NCBI GenBank assembly: GCA_949128115.1
Contig: OX421963.1
Span: 57,469,306-57,533,305, forward strand
Source: Anaspis maculata
Taxonomy: Eukaryota > Arthropoda > Insecta > Coleoptera > Scraptiidae
Length of the DNA: 64,000 nucleotides
Direction: 5' to 3'
Every line of letters starts with the position of its first letter. Position 1 is the stretch's first letter. A program made the translations under genes and the position numbers. The notes beneath the pieces are model-generated. The model made no database searches, was not told the DNA's origin, and worked only from the letters and a program-made list of their open reading frames with translations. Below, one piece after another: positions 1 to 11,519 of this stretch.

Positions 1-255
1 CACCATAAAGCTTCAAATTAGAATCCGATCATATTTTGACAGTGGCTGTCCAAAATGGCTGGACTCCTAATGTCGTCAAATCGATTTTCTTTAAAAAAAA
101 AAGTTCTAAATTCAACCTAGCCCAACTCTATAGCCCTCATTGCCGAAAATTCTGATCCTCCCATCCATCTAGGTCAGTTTTCTCCTCGTTGGCCAAAAAA
201 CCTTGCCAAATTTTTCAAGTTTCCCCGATTTTTCCGAATATTGGCGTCTACAAAC

Positions 256-460
256 CAGAGGTGGAAATGGGATGACCCGTTTTGAAATATCGGTTTAGGT
301 TCTTGTTAAAATGAAGAACCGAAATTTAATTTTTTTCTATACCGGTTCTGGTTCTGTACCGTTTCTTGAAGAAGAAAAAAGCGTACCGCAGGTGGAACTT
401 TTTGGATTTGAAACCGTTATTTTTCCGGTTCCGGTTCCAGAACGGGTATTTTGACCTCCC
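256..460. repeat. Small hAT-like inverted-repeat element (tentative)
   Basis: The left end reads CAGAGGTGGAAATGGG. The right end, read in reverse complement, gives GGGAGGTCAAAATACCCG, so the ends match only partly. The interior is rich in GGTTC and ACCGG words, such as GGTTCTGGTTCTGTACCG. CAGAGGTG-type ends are typical of hAT elements, but no 8-bp target duplication was found, so the class is weakly supported. Bases 1-255 hold nothing I can name. Confidence 0.25.
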
Positions 461-1197
461 ACCGAATTATTCAAAAAAATGAGGAGTGGTAATCGTGAAA
501 AAACGTGGGTGCGTGACCATGGTCACCCTCGGAAGAAGAAAAACTTCTATACAGGGTGACCTTACATAGGCTAATGGGAGATAGAGGACTTTGAGGCGAG
601 TCAGGATCCACTGAAGAAATTTTGTTTTCTCCATTGGTTACGAAGATACAGGGTGTTTTGTGTGTTTGGTATGAAACTTTGATAAGCGATATTTCTGAAA
701 CAACTGGAGATATTTTCTTGAAATTCACCAGTAATATTTCTCTATTGAAACTTACCCTGAAGCCATACTGGGTAAGTCAAAATCCAGGGCCGGGATTGAA
801 AAAATGTGCACCTTTGTTATTTGATCAAAAAGTACATTTTCTGACCACTTTTCTACAAAACTGCTATTGGATTCGAAAAGCTAAGAAAAAATGCTTCAAG
901 AATCACTCTTCAATTTAGATGGCACACCTAGACCGTTTCGACAAAAAAATTAAAAGTAATATTTGTGGGTAGGTTTCAATTTTTGACCGGACATAATCGA
1001 CTCATTGTTTGATTGAATTCATTAAAATTCATTTTTTAGCTTGTCTCTGTGGAACAGAAGGGCTTGGTAGTGAGAAAAATTCCATAGCTGAAGATTTTTT
1101 TTTGACGACCAAATCGAGTCGAATTTTGGTTTTACTTACAGTTACAGTAATCGATTCGCTGACAACATTTGGACATCCCTATAGTATATTGGAAATA

Positions 1198-3245
1198 AAC
1201 TGCTTGACAATTGAACTGCAACACCTGAAAATTAGGTGCGTTTTCAAATTGAGATAGCTCAAAAAATATCTGACGGATTCCAGAAATTCAGGCATGCGAG
1301 GAAAGGTCATTCCTTTGACTATCGAGTGCTGGTATTGATGATAAGTTTGATTGCACGATTTGTCATATACAGGGTGCCAACGGAGAGCGTGCAGATTTGG
1401 GCAATCTTGCACCTTGTGCAACTTTCGAAAAAAGAGTCCGAGATTTTTCCTATCGCGTGCTTTTGAAAGGTTGAATCATTATGCCGAAACGGTTTTGGAA
1501 TTTTGACCCAAACTTTTTTTCTCAAATATCTGTGCTCAATTTCCTGAAATATGCACTTTCTGATTAAGAAAAAGAAATAGAGACATTGTTTGTTTTCAAA
1601 CGGCGTCCATATTGAATTTACTTACGAAGATTTTCATTTGAGCCTCCACATCCCCTAGAAACTACCCCTTTTGGGACACCGTCTCTTAACAAGATCTGCA
1701 ATGCTTCATTTAAAAGGCCTAAGAAAAGTACTCATCAATAATTGGATTGAAATAAGTCTACTAGGATGACCCCACACGTACAGCTCCCTAAAAACCACCC
1801 CTTGACTTCAAGGGACAGGGTTGGTATGATAAGACATGCAATAGATGAAAATCCCAAAAAAACGTCTCTTTCAACTGTTCCACTGAAAAAAGTGATGCTA
1901 CACGATGACCCTTTACGTACGTCATCCCAACAGTAGCTAACCTCTCGAAAAATGAACTACCCTTTAAAAAACCAGTACTTCTGCAATACCTCATTAGTTA
2001 GAATTTTTTAAAAATCTGTCGCAATAGTTTGCCGCTACGATGATTTCAGTCACATATCTACCCGAAACTACCCCTTCAACTACCCTTCCAATATCGCATA
2101 GCCTCTACCTTGATGCGTTATTTACGAGTTGAAAGAACTTTTGCCTACTAACCGTTTCATTGGAATGATGGTGTTTTCTACGATGATAGTACAAAACCTT
2201 TCCTAAAACTACCCCTAGAAATCGCCCCTTTAGTAAAAGGTATGCAATACCTCATTTGGAAGCTCAGAGAAGGTGCGATTGAATAAGTTCAAAATGATTT
2301 CGCGATGACCTTACACGCATCAAGGTAAAGGCTATGCGATATTGGAGGGGTAGTTGAAGAGGTATTTTCGGGTAGATATGTGAATGAAGTCATCGTAACG
2401 GCAAACTATTGCGACAGATTTTGAAAAAATTCCAACAAATGAGGTATTGCGGAAGTATGTACTGGTTTTTTAAAGGGTAGTTCTTTTTCCGAGAGGGTAG
2501 CTACTGTTGGGATGACCTACGCAGAGTGTCATCGTGTAGCATCACTTTTTTAGTGGAACAGTTGAAGAAGACGTTTTTTGAAATTTTCACGTACATATTG
2601 CATGTCTTATCACACCAACCCTGTCCCTTGAAGTCAAGGGGTGGTTTTTAGGGAGCACTGTATGTGTGGGGTCATCGCAGTATCCTTATTTCAATCCAAT
2701 TATTGACGAGTAATTACCTTATGCCTTTTAAATGAAGCATTGCATATCTTGCTGTGAGATGGTGTGCCAAAAGGGGTAGTTTCTAGGAGATGTGGAGGCT
2801 CAAATAAAAATCTTCGTAAGCAAATTCAATATGGACGCCGTTTGAAAACAAACAATTTCTCTATTTTTTTTTTTCTTAATTAGAAAGTGCATATTTCAGA
2901 AAATTTAGCACAATTTTTTGAAAAAAAAAGTTAGGGTCAAAATTCCAAAACCATTTCGGCATAATGATTCAACCTTTCAAAAGCACGCGATAGAAAAAAT
3001 CTCGGATTTTTTTTTCGAAAGTTGTACAAGGTGAAAGATTGCCCATATCTGCTCGCTCTCCGTTGGCACCCTGTATATGACAAATTGTGCAATCAAACTC
3101 ATCATCAATACCAGCACTCAATAGTCAAAGGAATGACCTTTCCTCACATGCCTGAATTTCTGAAATCCGTCGAATATTTTTCGAGCTATCTCGATTTGAA
3201 AACGCACCTAATTTTTAGGTGTTGCAGTTCAATTGTCAAGCAGTT
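1198..3245. mobile_element. 2.05-kb palindromic element, AACTGC family
   Basis: The two halves are inverted copies of each other around about 2225. The left end is TA|AACTGCTTGACAATTGAA and the right end is its reverse complement followed by TA, which fits a TA target duplication. A second inverted pair lies inside the arms: TA|CAGGGTGCCAACGG at 1370 and its mirror ending at 3073. The arms can be followed from the tips to close to the centre, for example the ACTACCCTTT block at about 1960 against 2474. No transposase is visible. The peptide-like reading frames on opposite strands of the two arms are mirror images, not genes. Confidence 0.8.
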
Positions 3246-3730
3246 TAGAATATCTGCTGGAATTAATTCAAACAAAAACGATTTCTTTACCATGGCTAGC
3301 TTTCAGTTCCCTCTTCAACATATCAAAAGTCCTCAACTCTGGGACTGCTACAAATTAGTATACAGGGTGAAAGTTTATTATTTTTTCTTACTTCCTTTCT
3401 TTCTCAAAAAACTGATGACTGAAAAAAACGGTTCAAGGCTAGTTTGATAGGCCATAGTCTTCCAATAAACATATAAAAAATATACCACCCAGCCACTGCT
3501 GTGTACCAAGTTACAGGGTGAAAACTATTTTTCATCTCCAATTTTTTTTTTCTTGGTGGAACTGATTTAGATTGAAGCCGGTTCCAATTCTTTTGCAAGC
3601 TTATAATGTCATACTGAACATATAAGAAGGATACATCTCTGCAATTTCTGCTTTTCAATTTACAGGGTGAAAAGTCATTTTCACGTTTTGTTTTTTTTCT
3701 TGGTGAAATTGGCTCGCACAACAATTGGCC
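3246..3730. repeat. Three degenerate ~150-bp units, each with TACAGGGTGAAA
   Basis: The motif TACAGGGTGAAA recurs at about 3361, 3513 and 3661, giving a spacing near 150 bp. Each unit also has a poly-T stretch followed by a TTCTTGGTG-like block. Related single units occur inverted at 13259-13440 and 18477-18700, showing a dispersed family. Short open frames in this stretch are a by-product of the repeat. Confidence 0.6.
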
Positions 3731-3889
3731 TTATCGTAGGGAACCTGATTATCACGTGACCGGCCGGCCGGCGTAAGGGAAGCGCATTCTGGCGAACCGT
3801 TTGTTTACTCACAGGCCTCGCGGAGTCAAGGACTGACAGCTGTCGGCATCGCGGAAGGCCATAGGCGTCCGTCCCAACGGGCTGTAGCT

Positions 3890-4585
3890 GTCACGAACGT
3901 CAGATGTGTTCATTTTGGTACCCAGAGCCTGTCCAGAGCCATTTGTATGTAAGCAAATGTGCAGAGCAAGTATCCATCACTTGCTGTTGTGTTTGATGGA
4001 TACAGCGACCAACCTGCAGCACCAAAAGAGAAGAACAGAGACGACGTGCTGCTAGAAAGTCTTGTTCAAATATGATTTTCGGTGAGCAGACAACAGCAAC
4101 CGCCTCAGAGGAGTTTTGAAGCAACGATCTAAACAAATTTGGGTTTATAGACATGCTGAGATTGCTGGGGACGCGCTTCGAGCAGAAAGGAGTAGGAGTT
4201 AGGCAGGCACCTAACGTTGCCGACTTCGTAATCGTCAATACAGCCCTAGAAGTGGCATCATCAGGAAGCACTGCCATCATCGTCGACAACACCGTCTCCA
4301 CGTAATGCTCATTGCCCTCGCCCATCTCGGTGACCGTGCCCTCATGCTGCAATCTGACACCAGTAAGATACAGCGCAGATTGCTGATATGGAAGACATTG
4401 TTAGCACATGCTGTATCTTGGTGTGACAAGACAAGGGCGTTGTATGGAAAGGGGAAGAAAAAGACGTACTCCTAAGGCGTAAGGCGAGCACTGCAATTTA
4501 CAGCAAGTCAAAACATTCGAAGATCTGGAAGACCATGAAGCACACCCGAGAAAGTTCGATAAAATTGACTGGTGGGTCACATACA
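3890..4585 (+). pseudogene. Degraded gene of the VVFDGY / CDxTxALYxKGK type
   Basis: The plus strand carries scattered blocks of a protein type that I recall as common and uncharacterised in arthropod genomes. VVFDGYSDQ lies at 3986-4012. A frame shift leads to RKSCSNMIFGEQTTATASEEF, interrupted by a TGA stop near 4116. The same frame continues with NDLNKFGFIDMLR and then RQAPNVADFVIVNTALEVA (about 4200-4256). Further down, HAVSWCDKTRALYGKGK is read at about 4410-4463. At least one frameshift and several stops break it, and no intact start or end remains. The 150-codon open frame on the minus strand over 3900-4352 is antisense to these blocks and is not regarded as a gene. The function of the family is unknown to me. 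The strand and family assignment rest on these motifs only. Confidence 0.6.
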
Positions 4586-4725
4586 AATTTTGAAATTGTT
4601 CTGACGTTGACGAATTGATTACCTCGGTAACACAGGGTTGGTCAAACAGGGATTTCTACAGTTGGGTCATACTTTGCGACTTTCCGATAAGGTCAATTGA
4701 CCTTTCCAATTTTAGGAGATAGAAA

Positions 4726-4885
4726 GTACGATCGCACGCAAAATAAACGGAGACAGTGTTTCGCGCGGAGTGTACCGATTCAATGAATTTTGGCCTTCTT
4801 GTCACTGTGACATCAAGCCAAAATTCATAAAATCGGTACACTCCGCGCGAAACACTGTCTCCGTTTATTTTGCGCGCGATCGTAC
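4726..4885. mobile_element. 160-bp palindromic MITE, copy 1
   Basis: Almost the whole length folds into a hairpin. The left arm reads GTACGATCGCACGCAAAATA and the right arm is its near-perfect reverse complement. The loop holds GTCACTGTGACATC. The second copy at 15633-15792 shares the arms and also the next 12 bases (CTAGTAATGCCT), so the true 3' boundary may lie slightly further out. The inverted repeat copy at 12530-12550 lacks this insert. Confidence 0.8.
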
Positions 4886-5040
4886 CTAGTAATGCCTGGT
4901 TTTTCGAGGTCACCTTTGACGTTTTGACGTTTATGACGTTTGGACGTTTCGTTTCTGACTTTTGCGGGAATTTTGAATCGGTTAGCTATACTGTTCCCAT
5001 TATCATGTGGGGAAAGTCACTAGAGCCCATAAGGGAGTTT

Positions 5041-5229
5041 TTAATGGACGAAGTAATAGAGTTTTTTCGTAGTAAGATGCACGTGTCTGGTGCAGCGTGA
5101 TCCCTGGTGGTGCTGGTGCAGCCACACTTCCATCAAGTTTGGGTCTTTCCTGAACCGGTGCATGGTGATGCCGGGTGTATTCGTCTTATTCTCGCACTCG
5201 CATAGAGCGACACAACACCCTTGAACCAT
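5041..5229 (-). pseudogene. THAP-domain fragment (minus strand)
   Basis: The minus-strand frame beginning MVQGCCVALCECENK continues with GITMHRFRKDPNLMEVWL and ends at a stop at 5041 after about 62 residues. The spacing of CCxxxC, then HRFxKDPxxxxxWL, matches the start of a THAP zinc finger (C2CH DNA-binding domain known from P-element transposases and host regulators). The expected final C-x2-H pair would lie further downstream than the residues here allow, so the domain is truncated. The sister copy at 11280-11466 carries the same block with a frame disruption. The fragment is a transposon-derived relic or an unspliced first exon; I favour a relic because it is repeated. Confidence 0.5.
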
Positions 5230-5684
5230 TTCTGTAAGTCTTCTCAGTTTTCCACTACATATAACACACTTATTGGTAAGAACGAGGGTAAGAACAAGTG
5301 AAATCATGAAATCCATGCTGAAATCAAATAAATACACGACAGAGCGCTTGTCAGATTCGAAAAATTTCCCATTGTCAGAAACGAAATGTCATATCTCAAG
5401 AAACATAGGACGCTTTCCAATAACTGCGACAAGACGGATACACAATGTCAAAGTGCACTTGCCAGCTCAATTCTAAACTCAGCCTCGCCAATGTTTCGAT
5501 TGTGTCGACATGTGGTGCTATTACTGCTATTGGAACGCTAGCTGTGTCAAATTGTGTCCATATGTGTCGATTTGAGGTCTCCAATTTTCCGTTGTCTCTT
5601 TTTACTGTGACGTCATGCGTATAATACAGCTCGTATAAGATACGGTTAATCGAGGTCATTGGGCGCTTACCAATAAGGCGTATA

Positions 5685-5805
5685 AGGACACAATCACTCT
5701 TATTCTCTATGCCATTGAAAGCTTTCAATATTGAAAATTTTCCAATATTAAACAAATTTTCAAGGAGACCTATTCTGTATGACCAGATTTTCAATACTGC
5801 ATTTG
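5685..5805. repeat. Inverted repeat, left partner of 8196-8385
   Basis: The block CACTCTTATTCTCTATGCCA followed by TTGAAAATTTT-type words and AGACCTATTCTGTA reappears inverted at 8196-8385, where one ~60-bp unit is duplicated. The two blocks face each other across 2.4 kb and may be the ends of one element, but I could not find a target duplication. Confidence 0.5.
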
Positions 5806-5919
5806 ATTTATTGGCTGAGTTCATCCGCAATGTAGCGCTAGCCTAGCGCTCATTAATGGTCACGTGATGTTAAGTGAGCAGAAGTAGGTGCGACTGAACG
5901 CGCATTCTTGAAATTACAG

Positions 5920-6138
5920 TCAGGATTGACAGTTGACTGATGTAACTGATTCTTCAATGCCCTTTGTATCGCAGACCTTCTCATATATAGACGGTTCCCT
6001 TTGCTCGTAGCTCGTGCGCAGGTCTTCTAACCGGGAGCCGTTGATCGGCCAGGCTGGTTGCATGAACTCGACCAATGACTGCGCCAATATAGGTGAACCT
6101 GCGCCCCAAGGACCCCACAAATGAAAGACAATGGCCAT
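5920..6138 (-). CDS. Unrecognised 72-codon open frame
   Basis: This minus-strand frame starts MAIVFHLWGPWGAGSP and contains PINGSRLEDLRTSYEQREPS. The local base composition is richer in G and C than the neighbourhood. No domain, signal peptide or repeat is recognised. It lies between the facing inverted repeats at 5685 and 8385, so it may belong to that putative element. It may equally be a chance frame. Confidence 0.15.
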   Translation of the reverse strand: MAIVFHLWGPWGAGSPILAQSLVEFMQPAWPINGSRLEDLRTSYEQREPSIYEKVCDTKGIEESVTSVNCQS

Positions 6139-6337
6139 TCCTACCAGTTTTTGAACGGGCGTGAACTTCTGCTCTTTCGATTATTAATTACACCACCCAT
6201 GCAATCTCGTAGCATTCACAGTTCACACACCTCCATAATTTATTCTTCCACACTGCGATTTTTGTCAAATTTGACGTTGAGTTTTGTTAACTGAGCGACA
6301 ACCTATCAAGTGAGCAAGAATATTTTTGCTAGATAAA

Positions 6338-6379
6338 ATGGCGGCCGATGAGTTATCACTCGGTGAGCGCTCTCGCTGA
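6338..6379 (+). other. Possible gene start: ATGGCGGCC over a YY1-type motif
   Basis: AAAATGGCGGCC at 6335-6346 resembles the YY1/Pho consensus overlapping a start codon, as in many animal housekeeping genes. The frame MAADELSLG runs into GGTGAGC, a plausible splice donor, and otherwise stops after 13 codons. The segment is GC-richer than its surroundings. No downstream exon was identified, so this is only a lead. Confidence 0.15.
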
Positions 6380-6479
6380 TATGTGGCGTTCAGCCGCAGC
6401 CAGCTGAGAGCTTAGTAAGCGCTTTGTGCGGATGAACGCAGCCATGAAAACATTTTCAATCGTCAAGCCACGTCAGACG

Positions 6480-7230
6480 TAACCAAGGGAGCACCTTCTG
6501 CGGTCGAAATTGAAATGAAAGGGAACGTTAAATCCGTCAAAAAATGTACTACCTAATCATCTCAAGAAACCCAAATGGGACCCAGCCACGGAATTATCAT
6601 ATCGTGGCCCATAAAAACAAATCATGAACAACTTGACGCTGAGCAAGGTGTAGAGTGGAGCAAAGGGACTAGGGAGGTGTTAATTAGGACACACAGGAAG
6701 ATAGAACGATAGGAGGAAACGTGAAAAACAAAATTGTGAACTCTGTGATTGTGGAGACAAAATGTAAATTGCAGTTTTATTAAAGGAAGGTCATCCAAAG
6801 TTTGATAATTGATTTGATGAATGGTTTCAAATGCTCTGTGAAGAACTCCGTATGCTCCCTCTTTTCTTCAGACTGGCTTGTAGATGCTCTTGGCAGTCCT
6901 GAAAATCAAAAATTATGTAAAACGGAAAAAGTGGCAAACTATCTCAATCACTGCACCTCCGGCTATTCTGTGACTTCGTTTTTTCCAAATTTGGTCGCCG
7001 GAATGGTGGCTCTGCTGCCTGGAAGACCCAACACAGCTACAAGGGCACCTCCGACAGTATGATTTTGCTCAACGTCAGACTCAGTTTCCTTCTAGATCTT
7101 GATTCTTGAGGTGCTCTTGCTTTTGCTTGTTTTTTCACCATCGCTGTTGCCGTTATAGGGAGTGTTTAGGACCACCGTACGTAGGTATACTCTCGAATAA
7201 GTACCTACATGGCGCAGATACGTTTCCCGA
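6480..7230. other. No recognisable feature
   Basis: The longest frame here, 6802-7062 on the plus strand (86 codons), shows no motif I recognise. I see no repeat end or RNA signature. Confidence 0.4.
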
Positions 7231-7232
7231 AT

Positions 7233-7447
7233 ATGACAAGACATTTTTCAACTTTTCCGACAGACACGTGACAGTTGCTAAGGAACTGCCTTTCAATAAC
7301 AGCTACAGATCTATTTAAAAACATCATGACACTTCCAAGAAGATTGAAAGTTTTCAATAAACCGATGTTTTTAGCCAGAGTTGTAGCTGTTATTGAAAGC
7401 GCGTTCTGCGTTCCCAAGCAACTGTCACGTTCCTGACGGAAAAGTTG
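7233..7447. repeat. Inverted repeat, ~85-bp arms
   Basis: CAACTTTTCCGACAGACACG at about 7249 and its partner near 7427-7447 (CTGACGGAAAAGTTG) form the outer ends. Inner matches include AATAACAGCTACA with TGTAGCTGTTATT. The arms are about 85% alike and the loop is short, so this is a MITE-like hairpin with no target duplication identified. The frame at 7445-7723 downstream is Cys-rich but unrecognised. Confidence 0.55.
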
Positions 7448-8195
7448 AAGGACGTCGTGTCCAGATCCAGAGTCTTGTCATATTCTGCAAAAAAGCCTGA
7501 TGAAAGTGTATCTACGTACAGTAGTCCCTATAATGATGACAACAGAGGTGATAAAAAAGAACCAGGAACACTTAAAAGTGTCCAAAAAAACTTAACTGGC
7601 GTTGCTGCAAAGTGCAAACGTACTGAGGATGACTGCCATGCATGCAGTTGCAGTAGCTGTAGCCCTTGTATCTTGTGTTGCCCATTTAGTCTTCACGGAG
7701 CGAGACCACCATCGCGGCATTAACCAACATTGGAAAAATCGATGAAAAATCACGACGAACTCGCAGAAAAGGAGGTGCGATAAGTGATTGGGATAGCTTG
7801 TTATACCTTTTCCGCTTTGCGTAATTTTTGGTTTTCATCAGTACCGCAATAACCGGATGATTTCCAACTTCAAGCCCAGTTTGATGGAATAAGCGGAATT
7901 CTTTGCAGCAATTGAAGAGCTCGTCAAATCACAGTCATATGCCTAACTATCAAATTTAGGATAAGCTACAAATTGTATTACTCACAGAATTTTAATAAAA
8001 CTCTTTGCCGCAATTTTACCTTTATTTTATATCTCCACATGCCAGTCTCAACTACTCAATAAGTTCACGATGGCTTAATTTGAGAGCACGAGATGCCGGA
8101 TCCTGTAGGATGATCACCAATAAGTTGAATTAAACGTTATTTTTCTTTCAATATCGACCACGGCAAGTGCTCCGCAGGACTTGCCTGACGATTGA

Positions 8196-8385
8196 AAATA
8201 TTTTCAATAAATTGAATTCAATATTGAAAAATTTGTCGTACAGAATAGGTCTCATTGAAAATTTGTTCAATATTGAAAATTTTTAACCGTTTTGTGTCAT
8301 AGAGAATACGTCTGATTGAAAATCTTTCAAGATCCAATTTTCAATATTGAAAATTTTCAATGGCATAGAGAATAAGAGTGATTAG
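8196..8385. repeat. Inverted repeat, right partner of 5685-5805
   Basis: It contains repeated CAATATTGAAAATTT words and two versions of the TAGAGAATA / CAGAATAGGTCT block, so the unit is duplicated here relative to the left partner. Between 7724 and 8195 nothing else is recognised. Confidence 0.5.
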
Positions 8386-8392
8386 AGTATTA

Positions 8393-8553
8393 AGCCTAGT
8401 CTACAATATGGTCTCTAGTTGCAAGTTGCAAGTCTCTAGTCGCAAGAGTTGGTCTAAAACCAACTTTCACTGCGACTAGCGACTGCAATTCCAACCTCAC
8501 TTCCACGTTGCGACTTGCAACTTGCAACTAAAAACCATATTGTAGACTAGGCT
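8393..8553. mobile_element. 161-bp Tourist-like MITE with TTA target duplication
   Basis: The ends AGCCTAGTCTACAATATGG and the reverse complement are perfect inverted repeats. Internal GTTGCAAGTTGCAAGTC and its mirror extend the hairpin. TTA occurs immediately outside both ends (8390-8392 and 8554-8556), which fits the 3-bp TWA target preference of PIF/Harbinger elements. Confidence 0.8.
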
Positions 8554-8556
8554 TTA

Positions 8557-10940
8557 TACTTTTATAAAAAAGTTGGTCAAACTTTTTCAATGAATAGTCC
8601 ATGAAGAACGAAGGGACCCGTATTTTTTTATTTCCCTGAAATATCTCCTGGTAGCTTGTAAATTGAATAATGAACCATGACTTGTCAAAACGCGGCGGAA
8701 TTTGGCCCCCCTCTGGCCTTTCCCCACTACTGTGTGACGTAGGTATGGGGCGATTGCAGGATGAGAATACTTATGAGTGAGACAGCGCCAGAAAGTCATG
8801 TCGGAAGTTGGCAATCTGAGCCAGGCTTGAAATGCTGACAGTGCTGTCTGGTGCTGACAGAAGTGTGATCAGTGGTGACAGCAGAGACAAACTTGAAAAA
8901 TGTCTCGGCGTGTGAACATGTGTTTTGTGCCGTTACGCGACAATCGCTTAGGCAATGTACTAAATAAACTATTTGTTATGGTCAATCCGAACCAACCGGC
9001 AAAACCGAGAGTCTGGTTCAGCGTGGGCAGAAAGTGATCGTCGATTTTCCTATGATAGGACTCTTTATATGAGAAGATCACAGGAATAAGATGGTTCAAG
9101 GAATAAGAAGTGAAGATATCCTTGAAAACCCCATCTCTATGACATCTCTACCTAGACCGGCAGCATCAACCGTAACTCCTATACATTCACTGTCGGGAAA
9201 ATTTGTAGTCTCAAAAATGTCTGCCAACAAGTGTATCCAGTTCAGCTTTGAAGAAAAAAGTCAGAAGTATTGATTTAAATGTTGGTGGGCCAATGACATA
9301 TATCCCAAGGACCTCTGCAAGAACTCACATACGCACAAAACAACAAGCTGCTGAGTGCTGCCGAGTATGTTGGTTCACACAGTTTCTGATGACGGTTCAC
9401 TCAGTCAAGGTCAACAGAGTGCATCGGACTATCTACAATCTGCAATCTGCAAGCTCTTCATCGTCGTCACTGCTCTTGAGCTCAGAGAGGCCTCCGAAAG
9501 AAGAGACCAGTAGAGAAAGAAGCTCCTAATCTGTTGAATATCAATAAGCGACCAATGTATTACCTGAGATCACCTTCAGATGAGGTGCATTCTGGCGAGA
9601 CCACCAAGTGCGTCATCTTCGGAACAACTTGGCAAAGAAGTTAGATGGGAGAACAGATTGTTATATTTATTGGATTACATTATTATAATTATTGTCGGTG
9701 GACTCAATATTGTACATGCGGCCCGTTGATAAAATTAAAATGGATATTAAGTTTGCTTTTTATACTTTTTATTCAAAAGTTGAGGGAAGGGTAAAAAAAA
9801 TTACCCTTCATCAACAAATATCACACACGGATCACGTTCTGCAGGGATAGTGGGTACGGTATGTACTCATGTATGGATGGGGAAAGTCTTTCTTCTTCCA
9901 GCTCTTTCTGATTTTGAAGACTTTTCTACTAGTACTAGTAGAGGTTGTGGCTGGCTATACACTTCTATGGTGTAACCAAAATAGAAAAGCTGTTGGATGC
10001 TCGGTTGGATGCTTCCATCCACCTGTAATTATTATTATCACTAGTAGGTACAGCTCCGTTTCTTGATTTATCGTACCTTATATTCTTTTTGGTACTCCTA
10101 ATTTTCTTAATGCCATAGTCTTGTCTACGTTAGTAGAAAAGTACTTGGAGCTGCTACACAGTCTGTGCATGTTAACGAGATAATTTTTTCTCGGTTCTCA
10201 TTCATGTCAACACAAAGATGGTAATCTTTCTGTCGAATTTTGTGCTCAGGAGCGATACGCATCCACCTTCACACCCGCCTTGGTCTCTTTTCGCTTGAAT
10301 TATTTAAATAATGGCTTCGTCCCGTAGTGTTCTTGACCAGCCCTACAAATCAAAGAAATACACTTCTCATTTAATGAAAATTGATTACATATAAGTACCT
10401 GCTTGACACAGATTGTACTGAAGTGATTTTTTATAAGTTTATGGGGGTACTTGCCTCGTGAGTTTGACTTCTTTCATTTTGGTACTCATGCAGTCAGGAT
10501 TACTGGCACTCATGCAGTCAGGATTATTAGCAAACTATTGTGCAGTCATTTTACCATCCACTTGAAGAAGATTATCCGAAGAAGCTTGCGAAAAACCATA
10601 TTCATCTCGATGCTTCGAAGTTTCACAGGGAAAGTTTACATGTGCCAGTGTCACAAATTTGAAAAGTCAGATCTCGCCTCCTATTTTATTTGCGTGCATG
10701 CGCAAGGGAAAATCGTAGTTCTGTGATATATCCATACTTCAATATCATGACCAATAGCACATCTTGCCACAAAAGTACGTCACGCCGGTATCACGCGCCA
10801 AATTCAAATTATATGTTTTCCATATTATTTTTTTTAATAGCTAAATCAATCAATAAAAAAGTTCATAGGTACTTCAGCCCCAGTATTTTTATGTGTACTT
10901 TTGATTTTCAACGAGAAAAAAAATTAGTATAATACTCTAT
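8557..10940. other. No gene recognised; a 24-bp direct duplication near 10480-10528
   Basis: Several frames of 60-93 codons occur but none shows a known motif, and they overlap on both strands. CTCATGCAGTCAGGATTA is repeated twice in tandem around 10487-10527. The stretch looks like unique intergenic DNA. Confidence 0.4.
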
Positions 10941-11279
10941 TGGACACATATGGACACAATTCGACACAGCTAGCGTTCTAATAGCAGTAATAGCACCACA
11001 TGTCGACACAATCGAAACATTGGCGAGGCTGAGTTTAGAATTGAGCTGGCAAGTGCACTTTGACATTGTGTATCCGTCTTGTCGCAGTTATTGGAAAGCG
11101 CCCTATGTTTCTTGAGATATGACATTTCGTTTCTGACAATGGGAAATTTTTCGAATCTGACAAGCGCTCTGTCGTGTATTTATTTGATTTCAGCATAGAT
11201 TTCATGATTTCACTTGTTCTTACCCTCGTTCTTACCAATAAGTGTGTTATATGTAGTGGAAAACTGAGAAGATACAGAA

Positions 11280-11466
11280 ATGGTTCAAGGGTGTTGTGTC
11301 GCTCTATGCGAGTCGAGAATAAGACGAATACACCCAGCATAACCATGCACCGGTTCACGAAAGACCCAAACTTGATGGAAGTGTGGCTGCACCAGCACCA
11401 GCAGAGATCACGCTGCACCAGACACGTGCATCTTACTACGAAAAAACTCTATTACTTCGTCCATTA
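11280..11466 (+). pseudogene. THAP-domain fragment, second copy
   Basis: The DNA matching MVQGCCVALCE is present from 11280, but a 2-bp loss relative to copy 1 shifts the frame before the NKTNTP block. The rest (ITMHRFTKDPNLMEVWLHQ) is read in a different frame. The THAP start is therefore broken, although the Cys and HRF...W signatures are still visible across the two frames. Confidence 0.45.
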
Positions 11467-11519
11467 AAAACTTCCTTATGGGCTCTAGTGACTTTCCCCA
11501 CATGATAATGGGAACAGTG

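Larger units (their letters stand above)
4690..5577. repeat. THAP-carrying repeat, copy 1
   Basis: This segment is repeated in inverted orientation at 10941-12570. It includes a short tandem of GACGTTT words (4918-4955), a THAP-like frame on the minus strand, and a distal part with TTGACATTGTGTATCC when read on the minus strand. Copy 1 contains a palindromic MITE at 4726-4885 that copy 2 lacks. Copy 2 contains inserts that copy 1 lacks, so each copy gives the empty site of the other. Confidence 0.7.

Noticed and set aside
3022..3447. 141-codon plus-strand frame
   Set aside because: It lies across the right arm of the 1198-3245 palindrome, its mirror exists on the other strand at 1179-1421, and it runs into the 150-bp repeat; no protein features.
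3900..4352. 150-codon open frame on the minus strand
   Set aside because: It is antisense to ordered plus-strand protein motifs (VVFDGY, CDKTRALYGKGK) and has no motif of its own.
5396..5830. 144-codon minus-strand frame
   Set aside because: It crosses the boundary of the THAP repeat and an inverted repeat and shows no domain; the parts in the other copy are on a different frame.
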